Position numbers and translations under genes: made by a program
Shown here: positions 53,514 through 62,350 of the stretch, one piece after another
How the letters are laid out: every line of letters starts with the position of its first letter
How positions within the stretch are numbered: the first letter of the stretch is position 1
The notes under the pieces: generated by a model
What the model saw: the letters and a program-made list of their open reading frames with translations, nothing else
Databases searched by the model: none
What the model was told of the DNA's origin: nothing
IMG/VR virus record: IMGVR_UViG_3300017788_002882
Location: 37,717 to 101,716 of that record
Origin: a virus
Strand: one strand, 5' to 3'
Length of the DNA: 64,000 bases

Positions 53514-55596
53514 TTTCAATTTGTTCAAAAAAAGACTTCATTTCAGGATAAATTTCTAAAACTTTCAACCCCCTTCGTTTTTCATATTGTTTAACAAAAT
53601 TGTTTAAATCTTCTTTATGTTGTGTAAAAGTAGAATCATCCACATTTTTGTCTGAGATAAAAATATCTCGTAATCTAGAAACTTTTTCAATTTCCTGTAT
53701 AGAAAATCCAACATCAGTTACAGTTTGAACTTGTAAAAAATTTAAACTTCTATAGGTTGAATTGAATTTCATGAATTTTATCCATCTATCAAAATATTCT
53801 TCACTGATATATCCTTTTAACAATCTGAAACTCATAAAAGATGGTTGTCTTAGATATGAAGTATCTAAAATTAATGCCGAACTCCAATATCTGTCGGGAT
53901 TGTAATGTTTTATTTTCAACTCATAAACTTTTTTTATCAGTGATTCATAAGAAAAAACGCTGAAAATATTAAAAGTCGACATTATTACAATAGTGACTGT
54001 CGGTAGTTTACCCAGTATTTTATCAATATTTTGGAATAACTTTTCAAAATTCATCCCATAACGAGTATATTCAGATTGTATTCCATACCCATCACATGAA
54101 GTGAATATGATTATTTCTTTAACCAAATTTTGATTAATTATTTTATCTAATTTTTCTATTAGTTTATCAATCAAATTATCTGGTACACCTAAATTACTAT
54201 TTATCGAAAATTTTAGGTTTCTATTCGGTTCTTTACTTTCCAAAATAAAATCCAAAACTTTCCATGTATCTTTTGACAATAAAGGTTCTCCTCCAGTGAT
54301 TCTAAAAGTATCCATACTTTGGTAAAGATCGGGAAACCACTCCCAAAAACTTTCTACATAAGGGTTATTTTCAGAATTTTTATATGGTTTAGAATCACGT
54401 TCCTCCATCCTTTTTGTCCCATTGTATTCGAAGGTTGAAAGTTGGTATGGACCATAATCATTAATCTCTTCCATCCACTTGGACGAATACTCTGGCCCAC
54501 AATAGGCACATTTGAAATTACAAGTGTTTGAAAAACTAACTTCTACGTACTTAGGGTTGTAGTCCGCATCCCAATCTGACTTTGAAATCTCATCGAAGAA
54601 TGGTTCAGACCAAGGCTCTGAAGATTTGAAAACTCTGTCGGAAAATGAATTAGAATTGTCCTCAACGTTCCAACAATACGAACACTCGCTCGGACGTTCG
54701 TTTTCCAACATTTCTTTTCGAGCTTGTTTTTTGATTTTACTATTATGAAGTGCAGTAGGATTAGTCGCTATTTCATCTAAAGAGACTTTATGTGGTTCGG
54801 GATGGTGGCAAGAATGGGTCGTACCATTATGTAAATGCATGGTCACCTGAGTCCATTTTGCCAGACAAAAACCACATCCTACATTATCTAATTTATTTTT
54901 AACATCTTCAAATCCTTGAGCTGAACTTGTATTTTTTTTCTTCAGAAAATACTTTTTCTTATATTCATCATGTATTATGTGCTCCGATCCAGTTTTGTCT
55001 TCAAAATCAAAAACACACAAAAGGGTGTCATCGAACAGTTCAGAATCACGATTTGTTTGGGTTACAAAAGTTTTGATTAAATTTATCGGGAAAGTTGTTT
55101 CGAAAACTGAGAAATGAAATACATCCATTTCAGTCAATTTTCTGTGGTCAACATTGACGCTGTCAATGTTCTGACACCCAATGTATAAAGGTTCATTAAT
55201 GTAATCATCCACTAAAGGATAATCACATTTGATTGACCCCAAGTGTTTAAAGTTGAAGAAAATTCTATACTCTGAACCATTATAACTTAATGTAATATTA
55301 ATTTCCTTACCGAAAATATTTTCGAAGTAAACTTCATAAGTTTGATGATTGAACACAGGATTACCTTCATAATCTTTTGTCCAAAATTCAAAAAGTAATA
55401 GTTGTTTTGTACAATCGTAACTCACTCCGAAATTTTTACCTGGTACTCCAAAAAACCCTACTTTATCATCTTTTTTATAATCTTCACCAATGGAGAATGA
55501 TAAACTAATAGTATATGATGAATTCATTATAATATTAGCCGAAGATTGCCCGATTTTAGGGTTTAAAAACCAAGGTTGTTCATATTCTATTTTCAT
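53503..55596 (-). CDS. LamG-like domain fused to twitch-type radical SAM enzyme
   Basis: 697 residues. Residues 1-210 form a LamG/Con A-like domain (YTISLSFSIGEDYKKDDKVG, FFGVPGKNFGVSYDCTKQLL, YIGCQNIDSVNVDHRKLTEM). From 240, CGFC (241/244), HSCHHPEPH and ECSYCW (305/308) parallel the N-terminus of 51298-52761; the core motif SFSNTCNFKCAYC has Cys359, 363, 366, then FRITGGEPLLSKDTW and INSNLGVPDNLI. The fusion suggests that the lectin-like domain brings the enzyme to a glycan or glycosylated protein. The same two functions are separate genes immediately downstream. Confidence 0.87.
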   Translation of the reverse strand: MKIEYEQPWFLNPKIGQSSANIIMNSSYTISLSFSIGEDYKKDDKVGFFGVPGKNFGVSYDCTKQLLLFEFWTKDYEGNPVFNHQTYEVYFENIFGKEINITLSYNGSEYRIFFNFKHLGSIKCDYPLVDDYINEPLYIGCQNIDSVNVDHRKLTEMDVFHFSVFETTFPINLIKTFVTQTNRDSELFDDTLLCVFDFEDKTGSEHIIHDEYKKKYFLKKKNTSSAQGFEDVKNKLDNVGCGFCLAKWTQVTMHLHNGTTHSCHHPEPHKVSLDEIATNPTALHNSKIKKQARKEMLENERPSECSYCWNVEDNSNSFSDRVFKSSEPWSEPFFDEISKSDWDADYNPKYVEVSFSNTCNFKCAYCGPEYSSKWMEEINDYGPYQLSTFEYNGTKRMEERDSKPYKNSENNPYVESFWEWFPDLYQSMDTFRITGGEPLLSKDTWKVLDFILESKEPNRNLKFSINSNLGVPDNLIDKLIEKLDKIINQNLVKEIIIFTSCDGYGIQSEYTRYGMNFEKLFQNIDKILGKLPTVTIVIMSTFNIFSVFSYESLIKKVYELKIKHYNPDRYWSSALILDTSYLRQPSFMSFRLLKGYISEEYFDRWIKFMKFNSTYRSLNFLQVQTVTDVGFSIQEIEKVSRLRDIFISDKNVDDSTFTQHKEDLNNFVKQYEKRRGLKVLEIYPEMKSFFEQIENEN

Positions 55597-57020
55597 TACT
55601 TCATTTTTACATTTATAAACCTTGTGTTCGGGTATAATGATTCATTAATATCAATCAACTCAGTAACATCCATTATTTTATTATATCCTTCTTCTTTGTG
55701 CTCAATTTTATTTTGTTGCATTTCAGTTACAAACCGTTTCTCGTTTCTTGCAGTGGTTTCTCCTTTTGCCCATTTACCGTTCACAAAACCTTCATCAACA
55801 TGGTAGATACAATCAAATGATCCTTCTCTACGATAAGGGAGAATAATGTCCTTAACTTCAATATCTTCAGTTACAAATATAGTATTATTGTTATAGAATT
55901 CATAATCATTTACCAAATCTTTGTCTGACAAATCGAAATTATAATGAAGAACCAAATCATCATTACTTTCGAAAACTTCATTTATATTTGTTGAAAACTT
56001 TTTGGAAATTTTAACCTCAGCTATTTTTCCTTTCAGAAAAATTGCAGTATGACTACAAACACCTAGTAGAATTGGTTTGATTGAATCGTGTGTTTTTAAT
56101 TTTTTTTCAATATGTAAGGGTTTGTTTTCTTTAACTCCATTCATATTGTAATTCAATTCATCATTAACATATAGATAATAATCCCCATTCTCTGAATCAT
56201 AAGTTAGAGTAACCCATGTCCATTCATTTTCATATCGTTTAGCGTAATTGTAGTGATGATTACTGTCTCTATCATAAACTATGGATGAAATCGCTCTGGA
56301 ATTGTTGAATGAAATTCCCCAATTGAAACTACCATCTTTTCTCAATAATGGGTATTCTACGAATTTTCGTTCTTCGTCTCCGACCAACCAAATCGGAACT
56401 TTATCGGGTTGTTGTTCAGCATTAAATAATATAGATATTGTATGGTCTTGATGAAGACATGAACTTATTTCTCTATTTGACTTGAAAGCTAAATAGGAAT
56501 CATTTCCATTGAATTGGGCAACCTTTCTGTTTTCATATTTATTGAAAATTTTATAAGTTGTTAATCCTTCGAAATAAGCTCTCCAAAATAAATCATCGTC
56601 TTCTTGACCCCAATCCCAATAGTCGTTTGAATAACCATTGGTTTTTAAGACTTGGTCTTTTGTGAAGAGTACCACTCCACCAAAATATTGCTCATATCCG
56701 AGTTTATACCCATACTTGGACAACTTTGTTGCAATATGAATAGGAAACTCAGTTGGGTAAGAATAATCACAACTATCATCATGAGGAACCATATCAACGT
56801 CATGCCAAGCGATGTAATCACAACCATCCTCGAAGGCATGGTAAGCTGCGATGTTTTTCATCGCACCTCTATTAAAAAGTTTTTTATCCACTTGATGACC
56901 CACATAAAATTTATGAGGAATATCAAGTTTATTTAAATGTTCGGTCAATCGAGGTATTAACTCCTCGAGATGTTCTTTTCTATTTCTATATGGTATACAA
57001 ATCCCCAATTTTGGTTTCAT
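55596..57020 (-). CDS. GT7-type galactosyltransferase with embedded LamG domain, copy 1
   Basis: 474 residues. Residues 1-160 match beta-1,4-galactosyltransferases (GT7): LGICIPYRNRKEHL, KLFNRGAMKN, YIAWHDVDMVPHDDSCDYSY with the Asp74-x-Asp76 metal site, YEQYFGGVVLFTKDQVLKTN and GYSNDYWDWGQEDDDLFWR (135-147). Residues 165-395 are LamG-like (VAQFNGNDSYLAFKSN, WTWVTLTYDSENGDYYLYVN, LLGVCSHTAIFLKGKIAEVK). The C-terminal 80 residues (LPYRREGSFDCIYHVDEGFV, ARNEKRF) look like the end of the GT7 fold. So LamG is inserted inside GT7. Cytoplasmic, donor likely UDP-hexose. Confidence 0.87.
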   Translation of the reverse strand: MKPKLGICIPYRNRKEHLEELIPRLTEHLNKLDIPHKFYVGHQVDKKLFNRGAMKNIAAYHAFEDGCDYIAWHDVDMVPHDDSCDYSYPTEFPIHIATKLSKYGYKLGYEQYFGGVVLFTKDQVLKTNGYSNDYWDWGQEDDDLFWRAYFEGLTTYKIFNKYENRKVAQFNGNDSYLAFKSNREISSCLHQDHTISILFNAEQQPDKVPIWLVGDEERKFVEYPLLRKDGSFNWGISFNNSRAISSIVYDRDSNHHYNYAKRYENEWTWVTLTYDSENGDYYLYVNDELNYNMNGVKENKPLHIEKKLKTHDSIKPILLGVCSHTAIFLKGKIAEVKISKKFSTNINEVFESNDDLVLHYNFDLSDKDLVNDYEFYNNNTIFVTEDIEVKDIILPYRREGSFDCIYHVDEGFVNGKWAKGETTARNEKRFVTEMQQNKIEHKEEGYNKIMDVTELIDINESLYPNTRFINVKMK

Positions 57021-58459
57021 ATTCCTACGTTTATATGAATGATATTATCAACGGTTTCTTTACCGAATTCTCTAAATTTGCATGTTGAAAGCCCATCACT
57101 TTCGATTTTTGCCCCTTCAGTCAAAACTTCATTGTGGAACCTTAACTGATTAAACCTCGTGGTTTGGTTTTTCCATCCTCCATTCTCATAACCATTCTCC
57201 TCATGTGGAAGTAATTTGAAAGTAGATTCTCTGCGATAAGGTACTTTAATTTCTTTATACTCATCGAAAGTATATCCTACAATTTCACAATTATAAATTA
57301 CCGCATTGTTTTTATTTTCTGTCAAATCAATTAGTTGATATCCTTTTATAAATTTTGCATCATAATATAAAACTAATTTATAATCTGATTTATAACTTCC
57401 AAAATTTTGAGTGAGCCCAAAAAACTTATTTTTAGATATTTCTTCAATTTCATCTTCCTCTAAAATGTCATTATATACCGCAAAAGAACTAATACAACCC
57501 TTGAAAAAATAATTATTTTTTTTGTTCGGGTTAGTACATCCCAAATAAAAAAAAGGTTCTTTACCATAATCAAAAAAAGACACTATCCTTTTAGAATCTA
57601 CAAGTTTTCCATCCTGATATAATGAAATTACTTTCTCATGCTTATCAATTGTTACAGTTAAGCTTGTTTTATAGTTTGGAAGAATATCACTATGTATAAA
57701 AATAATTTTCTTATTTTCAGTAAATATTTGAAAAGTATATCTTCTATAAGAATTATACGAAATGCTGCATTCATATCCAGGTATTGAAAATACTGGCATT
57801 ATATCCTCACTTTTATTCTCGTCTAATTCTAAGTCTTCAGGACTAAAGGAAACAAATATTGTTATTTTTCCGTTAGGATTATATGTGGTTTGATTATTAA
57901 AATCAAATATATTTTTTGATTTAATATATGCGTTTTGACCATTAAACTTTAATGCTGCAGTATTTCCACCATCTAGTTTTAATTGTTTAATGTCTAATGG
58001 GATATGAAAATGTTTACATCTATATAACAAATCATCATCTTCATAACCCCATCCCCAATAGTTATTAGAGTATCCATTAATTTTTTCAAATAGATAAAGT
58101 GGAAAAAGTGTAACCCCCCCAAAGTATTGGTCAAAAACAATTCTTTTAAAATCTTTGGTCCCTATTAAATCAGTAGCCAAATGGAGAGGTACTTCACTGT
58201 ATGAATAATCTACATTTTCAGGAAGCATGTCCAAGTCATGAAACACAACGTAATCACACCCTAACTTTTTAGCATAGACTACGCCAATATTTAATAACTT
58301 CCCTCTATTAAAACTTTTTTCATTATCTTGTTCCACAATAATTAGAAAATAATTAATACCAGAGTTCGATAGATATTCTGTAATCCGACTTTTAAATTCA
58401 ATCAAATCAAAATATCTATCTCTATAAGGCACAATTATTCCTAATTTGTGGTTACTCAT
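57017..58459 (-). CDS. GT7-type galactosyltransferase with embedded LamG domain, copy 2
   Basis: 480 residues, paralogue of 55596-57020. LGIIVPYRDRYFDL, KSFNRGKLLNIGVVYAKKLG, YVVFHDLDMLPENVDYSYSE (His74, Asp75, Asp77), VFDQYFGGVTLFPLYLFEKI and GYSNNYWGWGYEDDDLLYR define GT7. LamG-like core near 165-400: LKFNGQNAYIKSKNIFDFNN, LTVTIDKHEKVISLYQDGKL, FYLGCTNPNKKNNYFFKGCI. The C-terminus again has PYRRESTFKLLPHEENGYEN and RFNQLRFHNEV. The copies differ in many residues, so the duplication is old. ATGA overlap between them. Confidence 0.87.
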   Translation of the reverse strand: MSNHKLGIIVPYRDRYFDLIEFKSRITEYLSNSGINYFLIIVEQDNEKSFNRGKLLNIGVVYAKKLGCDYVVFHDLDMLPENVDYSYSEVPLHLATDLIGTKDFKRIVFDQYFGGVTLFPLYLFEKINGYSNNYWGWGYEDDDLLYRCKHFHIPLDIKQLKLDGGNTAALKFNGQNAYIKSKNIFDFNNQTTYNPNGKITIFVSFSPEDLELDENKSEDIMPVFSIPGYECSISYNSYRRYTFQIFTENKKIIFIHSDILPNYKTSLTVTIDKHEKVISLYQDGKLVDSKRIVSFFDYGKEPFFYLGCTNPNKKNNYFFKGCISSFAVYNDILEEDEIEEISKNKFFGLTQNFGSYKSDYKLVLYYDAKFIKGYQLIDLTENKNNAVIYNCEIVGYTFDEYKEIKVPYRRESTFKLLPHEENGYENGGWKNQTTRFNQLRFHNEVLTEGAKIESDGLSTCKFREFGKETVDNIIHINVGI

Positions 58460-58655
58460 CTATGGTAGGTTCTTTTGGTTTGATTGTATTATGCCACTCC
58501 GCTAAATAATATTGGATACGGTCGCTCCACTCTTGTTTTTCAATTTCTTCGACCCAAACTGTTAAAGCGTCCAAAGTATTCGCAATTTTTTCTAAAGCTT
58601 TAACTTTTCGTTGCTCGAGCAACATTTTTTCTTTTTCTTTATCTAATTCTGTCAT
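58452..58655 (-). CDS. Small coiled-coil protein (67 aa)
   Basis: 67 residues, MTELDKEKEKMLLEQRKVKA then LEKIANTLDALTVWVEEIEK. Strong heptad-like Leu/Ile and Glu/Lys pattern in the first two thirds, a Trp-rich end with WHNTIKPKEP. It overlaps the GT7-LamG gene (eight bases) and the upstream GT gene (four bases). No enzymatic motif. Perhaps an adaptor or oligomerisation partner of the neighbouring transferases. Confidence 0.6.
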   Translation of the reverse strand: MTELDKEKEKMLLEQRKVKALEKIANTLDALTVWVEEIEKQEWSDRIQYYLAEWHNTIKPKEPTIDE

Positions 58656-59509
58656 ATCAAAACTATTTTTTTTATTAAATTATTCCATTTTCTATATCTT
58701 TTGAACTCATCAATTCCTGAGGATTCTTCAATCATAAATTCTTCTTTATTCAAATCTATTAAAAAATTTGATTTTTCCAACTCTTGATACATTTTCATAT
58801 ACTCCTCTGAGTAAGAATAATCCTTGTTTACATCCGCAACTTTTTTTATTCTTTCAACTGATGTTGAATCCCACTTAAAATGGTGAACTTGAACTGAATG
58901 TGTGTTATATGGGGCAATCAATGGGTGGCTCCATCCTTGCCATTTCCAAGTTGTGTGACCATCAATCGATGCATAATGTTGTCCATTTGTTAAAGTAACC
59001 CAACCCCTTGAAACACAAATTTTATTCGGACAGGCGTAACTCATTGGATACCGAAAAAAACCCATCACAGGAAATTGTTTCCAAATACTTTCTTTTTCTT
59101 GGATTTTAGGAAAATTACCTCCTTCACCTATTCGGTCGATAAATCCCCCTCTTACTATTTCCCATCCATTCAAGTCACAATCCAAAACGAGGCGTCTCAG
59201 GTCATCTTTTGGATATAAATGAAACTCATCTATATCTGCAACAACCCACCAATCATTTTTATGAGTTGATTTGACTTCATTGTAAAGTTTTGTCACCATT
59301 TCCCAATCAAAAACTTTGTGATAAACTTTTTTTACAATGTTTATATTTTCATACTCAAATATGATTTTTTTTACGTCTTTATCAATTTTGGGATGTAACT
59401 CTGAATTATAACAAACAATTTGAATTTCATCCACATATTTTCGATAATGATTTATAAAATGTGGGAGTAAGTTGACTCCATGTCCTATGACTGTGACTAA
59501 TCTTATCAT
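58652..59509 (-). CDS. GT2/GT92-like glycosyltransferase
   Basis: 285 residues from ATG 59509 (a TTG three codons upstream is disfavoured). MIRLVTVIGHGVNLLPHFIN opening, NDWWVVADIDEFHLYPKDDL with the metal-binding DIDEF near 92-96, GWEIVRGGFIDRIGEGGNFP, YPMSYACPNKICVSRGW and SVQVHHFKWDSTSVERIKKV near the end match the PF13704/GT92-like group, in which DxDEF and HHFKW-like His are conserved. Likely adds a hexose to a glycan. The preceding gene stop overlaps its ATG. C-terminus IVLI. Confidence 0.8.
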   Translation of the reverse strand: MIRLVTVIGHGVNLLPHFINHYRKYVDEIQIVCYNSELHPKIDKDVKKIIFEYENINIVKKVYHKVFDWEMVTKLYNEVKSTHKNDWWVVADIDEFHLYPKDDLRRLVLDCDLNGWEIVRGGFIDRIGEGGNFPKIQEKESIWKQFPVMGFFRYPMSYACPNKICVSRGWVTLTNGQHYASIDGHTTWKWQGWSHPLIAPYNTHSVQVHHFKWDSTSVERIKKVADVNKDYSYSEEYMKMYQELEKSNFLIDLNKEEFMIEESSGIDEFKRYRKWNNLIKKIVLI

Positions 59510-60498
59510 TTTTTCCAAAAACTATAAATTCCCTTATCTATTTCATATTCACTCCACACAAATCTTTCTCTAATTGGTTGTTTTTGTGCCCACTCCCACA
59601 TAATTGTGAGACCCTCTTTCATAGACGTTTTGTATTCGAATCCTAATATATCGATTGATTTTTGATATGTTGGGATTGAATGTTTTACTTCATGTCTTCC
59701 TTCCAAATAAACAACTTCACCTGCCCCAATCACTTCTCTCATAATTTCGGAAGCTTCTTTGATTGAAATTTCTTCAATTCCACCCAAGTTAATGATTTGT
59801 TTTGATGCTTCAGGTCGGATTGCTGCATTCCACAATGGTTTCAAAGAATCATCAATGAATGAAAAAGCTCTTGTCTGTTCTCCATCCCCAAAAATAGTCA
59901 TAGGTAATCCATTGAGATGTTGATACATCCAAATCCCAAGAACATTTCTGTATTTATCCCAAATGTTCTGTTTTATCCCATAAACATTATGGGGGCGTAT
60001 AATTGTCCAATCTAATCCGTGTTGTTCTCCTGCAATTTGAATATCCATTTCACATCCATACTTTGCTACACCGTAAGGATCGATTGGTTTTGGTGTTTGA
60101 ATTTCATCAAAAAGACCAATATATCCATGTCCATAAACTGCTAAAGTTGATGTAAATATTAATCTTTTGACATCATTTTTGATACATTCATTGATTACAT
60201 TTGCGGTAGAAACTAAATTGTTTTCATAGTTATACTTTCTTATAAATGGAGACAATCCTTCAGCAGCATAAGCTGCAAGATGATACACATAATCGGGTTT
60301 GTATTTTTGGAATATATCTTTCAGTTCATCAGATTTACAATCAATTTGATAAAACTTCACTAAATCATTAATATTTTCTTTATATCCACCTGATAAATCA
60401 TCAACACCAATAACTTCAACATCTTTTATATTATCGATTATCCAATCGGCAAGTCTTGAACCTAAAAGACCAGCAACTCCTGTAATTAATACTTTCAT
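59506..60498 (-). CDS. NAD-dependent nucleotide-sugar epimerase/dehydratase
   Basis: 330 residues. KVLITGVAGLLGSRLADWII Rossmann loop; DYVYHLAAYAAEGLSPFIRK; FTSTLAVYGHG with catalytic Ser/Thr; DPYGVAKYGCEMDIQIAGE with Tyr-x-x-x-Lys; RPHNVYGIKQNI; FGDGEQTRAFSFIDD; INLGGIEEISIKEA. GalE-like family: could interconvert UDP-sugars (4-epimerase) or be a 4,6-dehydratase-type enzyme. ATGA overlaps on both sides show coupling with the methyltransferase upstream and the GT downstream. Confidence 0.87.
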   Translation of the reverse strand: MKVLITGVAGLLGSRLADWIIDNIKDVEVIGVDDLSGGYKENINDLVKFYQIDCKSDELKDIFQKYKPDYVYHLAAYAAEGLSPFIRKYNYENNLVSTANVINECIKNDVKRLIFTSTLAVYGHGYIGLFDEIQTPKPIDPYGVAKYGCEMDIQIAGEQHGLDWTIIRPHNVYGIKQNIWDKYRNVLGIWMYQHLNGLPMTIFGDGEQTRAFSFIDDSLKPLWNAAIRPEASKQIINLGGIEEISIKEASEIMREVIGAGEVVYLEGRHEVKHSIPTYQKSIDILGFEYKTSMKEGLTIMWEWAQKQPIRERFVWSEYEIDKGIYSFWKK

Positions 60499-61223
60499 TT
60501 TTTTTTATTAATAATTGTAATCCCACTCGAAGAAGGTTTATCCTTCAATATACGAAAATTATGTAATTTTATCAAGTTCCATTCTTGGCTTTGCTCCAAT
60601 TCTGAAACGAGTTTCGATGGTCCATCGAACCGATGATAATCTTTTTTTGAGTCTTCTGATACAATCAAAGTTTTCTCGTATTCATCATCAGTATCATGTA
60701 AAACAATAACCCCATTCTCTGTTAAGAGTTGAGAATAAAGTTCAAAGTCTTTTTTTACCCCTTCGTATGAATGGTCCCCATCTATAAACAATAAATCTAT
60801 TTTTATATCTTGTCGTACAAAAAAATCGTAATAGGCATCAACCGAAGTTGATTTTATTAAACGGGGATAAAATTTATTTCTGAATAATGAAGTTTCATCT
60901 TCGAGGTCATTTGGTCCTCCAACACCGTTACAAGCGTCAACCAAGTATGTTGTTCCAATATCCCCCCAATTGAAATCAGGATTTCCATCGAAAATTTTTT
61001 GATTGTATAAATCAACTCTTGCTTGAGTCATTATTCTAGGAATAAATCCTCCTCCAGACCCAATACAAACACATACTTTTGACCTCATGTGTTGTATTAA
61101 TGAATATACAATTATACCATCCCCTAAATGAAATTTGGTCGCACCATGGGACCAAAGATAAGGTACTACTTCGCCATTATTTGTTGTAATGAACTTTTCA
61201 ATAAACTCCTGATTTGTAATCAT
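60495..61223 (-). CDS. Class I SAM methyltransferase (Methyltransf_24/CmcI-like)
   Basis: 242 residues. KVCVCIGSGGGFIPRIMTQA SAM-binding motif; VDLYNQKIFDGNPDFNWGD with YLVDACNGVGGPND; IDLLFIDGDHSYEGVKKDFE (IDGxHxYxxV pattern) and LLTENGVIVLHDTDDEYE. Compared with 8802-9422 it is longer and has its own N-terminal region LWSHGATKFHLGDG. Likely a sugar or glycan O-methyltransferase. It overlaps the epimerase gene by ATGA. Confidence 0.85.
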   Translation of the reverse strand: MITNQEFIEKFITTNNGEVVPYLWSHGATKFHLGDGIIVYSLIQHMRSKVCVCIGSGGGFIPRIMTQARVDLYNQKIFDGNPDFNWGDIGTTYLVDACNGVGGPNDLEDETSLFRNKFYPRLIKSTSVDAYYDFFVRQDIKIDLLFIDGDHSYEGVKKDFELYSQLLTENGVIVLHDTDDEYEKTLIVSEDSKKDYHRFDGPSKLVSELEQSQEWNLIKLHNFRILKDKPSSSGITIINKKK

Positions 61224-61235
61224 ATAAAAGATTAT

Positions 61236-61907
61236 CTATTTATTATTTTTCTTTTCAATATTTGCGGGGGTATTTTTACCAAAAGCGTAACTTCCGATGT
61301 GATAAATTTCGTTACTCAAATTTGTATCAACTTTAACCTCATAACCTAAATGATTTATTTTTTTGAACAACGTAAAATCTTCTCCTACCCAATCCTGAGT
61401 TTTATTATCATAGGTGTATTCAAAATAAGGTTTTTTGAGTTGGTTGAATATTTCGGTTTTCATTAGTGCACAACCCATACCAATTGCTTCAACGGTCAAT
61501 AACTCATCTTGTTTTTGTAATGGAACCCAACTTTCCCAATCCGTTATATCCATGAACGCAACTGATTTCATAGGGTTCGACCGTTTCATGTAATTACAAG
61601 CAACGATGTTTTGATTATGTGATAACAGCCTAAGTAATGTTGTGGATGGAAATACCATATCACTATCTAACCACAACACCCAATCAGACTTGATTTGGAT
61701 AGCTTGGTCAATAAGTTGTTCTCTTTGATTTATAAGAATTGTTGATGCATTAAAAAATAAATGAACATCTAAACCCATTTGAGTTGATGTTTTCATTAAA
61801 TTAGTTAAGGAGTATGAAAAATGAGAATAAACCGTATCTCTTGTAGGGACTAATATTGATACAGAAGTTGAAGTACCATCCCATATTGTACTCTTAAAAA
61901 CACTCAT
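61236..61907 (-). CDS. GT2-like glycosyltransferase
   Basis: 223 residues. SVSILVPTRDTVYSHFSYSL opening; INQREQLIDQAIQIKSDWVL; WLDSDMVFPSTTLLRLLSHN with metal-binding Asp81-Ser-Asp83; VEAIGMGCALMKTEIFNQLK; WVGEDFTLFKKINHLGYEVK; NEIYHIG. These are the standard GT-A features of short phage GT2-like enzymes. Donor and acceptor unknown. ATGA overlap with the upstream gene. Confidence 0.85.
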   Translation of the reverse strand: MSVFKSTIWDGTSTSVSILVPTRDTVYSHFSYSLTNLMKTSTQMGLDVHLFFNASTILINQREQLIDQAIQIKSDWVLWLDSDMVFPSTTLLRLLSHNQNIVACNYMKRSNPMKSVAFMDITDWESWVPLQKQDELLTVEAIGMGCALMKTEIFNQLKKPYFEYTYDNKTQDWVGEDFTLFKKINHLGYEVKVDTNLSNEIYHIGSYAFGKNTPANIEKKNNK

Positions 61908-62350
61908 TTTACACCAGGTATTTTTGACATATCCATTTCAGCTTCATTTGCAGCCTCATTAATATTTCTAATGAGTTCTTTTGTTCTATTCATAACAAGC
62001 TTGAAATCGACTACAGGTAAATTACTAATAGTTGTGAATGTTTCTTTGGAGTATTTCCCATCCAAAAGTATTTCAACAGATGCTTTCCTTGAAAGGTTTT
62101 CTATCGTCGCCCATCGACAATACTCGAAATCATTACTCAATAATTTTTGTAGATTTTCGACATTATGTTTTTCCAAAATTCTATCCATAATACTAATTTC
62201 TTCTTTAACATCATTAGTACTTGTTAGTCTTTTTAACTCATCATATCTATCCAAAAATTTGATTAATTTTTCTTTGTCAAACTCAATACCAACCCAAGTA
62301 ATATTTTTGAGTTCATACTCTGACAAAAATTTCTTGTAATTATTTTTCAT
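61904..62350 (-). CDS. Helical protein of unknown function (148 aa)
   Basis: 148 residues, predicted mostly alpha-helical and charged (MKNNYKKFLSEYELKNITWV, YDELKRLTSTNDVKEEISIM). No motif recognised. ATGA-coupled to the GT2-like gene downstream, so probably expressed with the glycan operon. Preceded by an 81-base non-coding gap. Confidence 0.6.
   Translation of the reverse strand: MKNNYKKFLSEYELKNITWVGIEFDKEKLIKFLDRYDELKRLTSTNDVKEEISIMDRILEKHNVENLQKLLSNDFEYCRWATIENLSRKASVEILLDGKYSKETFTTISNLPVVDFKLVMNRTKELIRNINEAANEAEMDMSKIPGVK

Noticed and set aside
53514-53528. TTG start of the LamG gene
   Set aside because: The ATG at 53513 aligns with the start of the LamG-radical SAM fusion.
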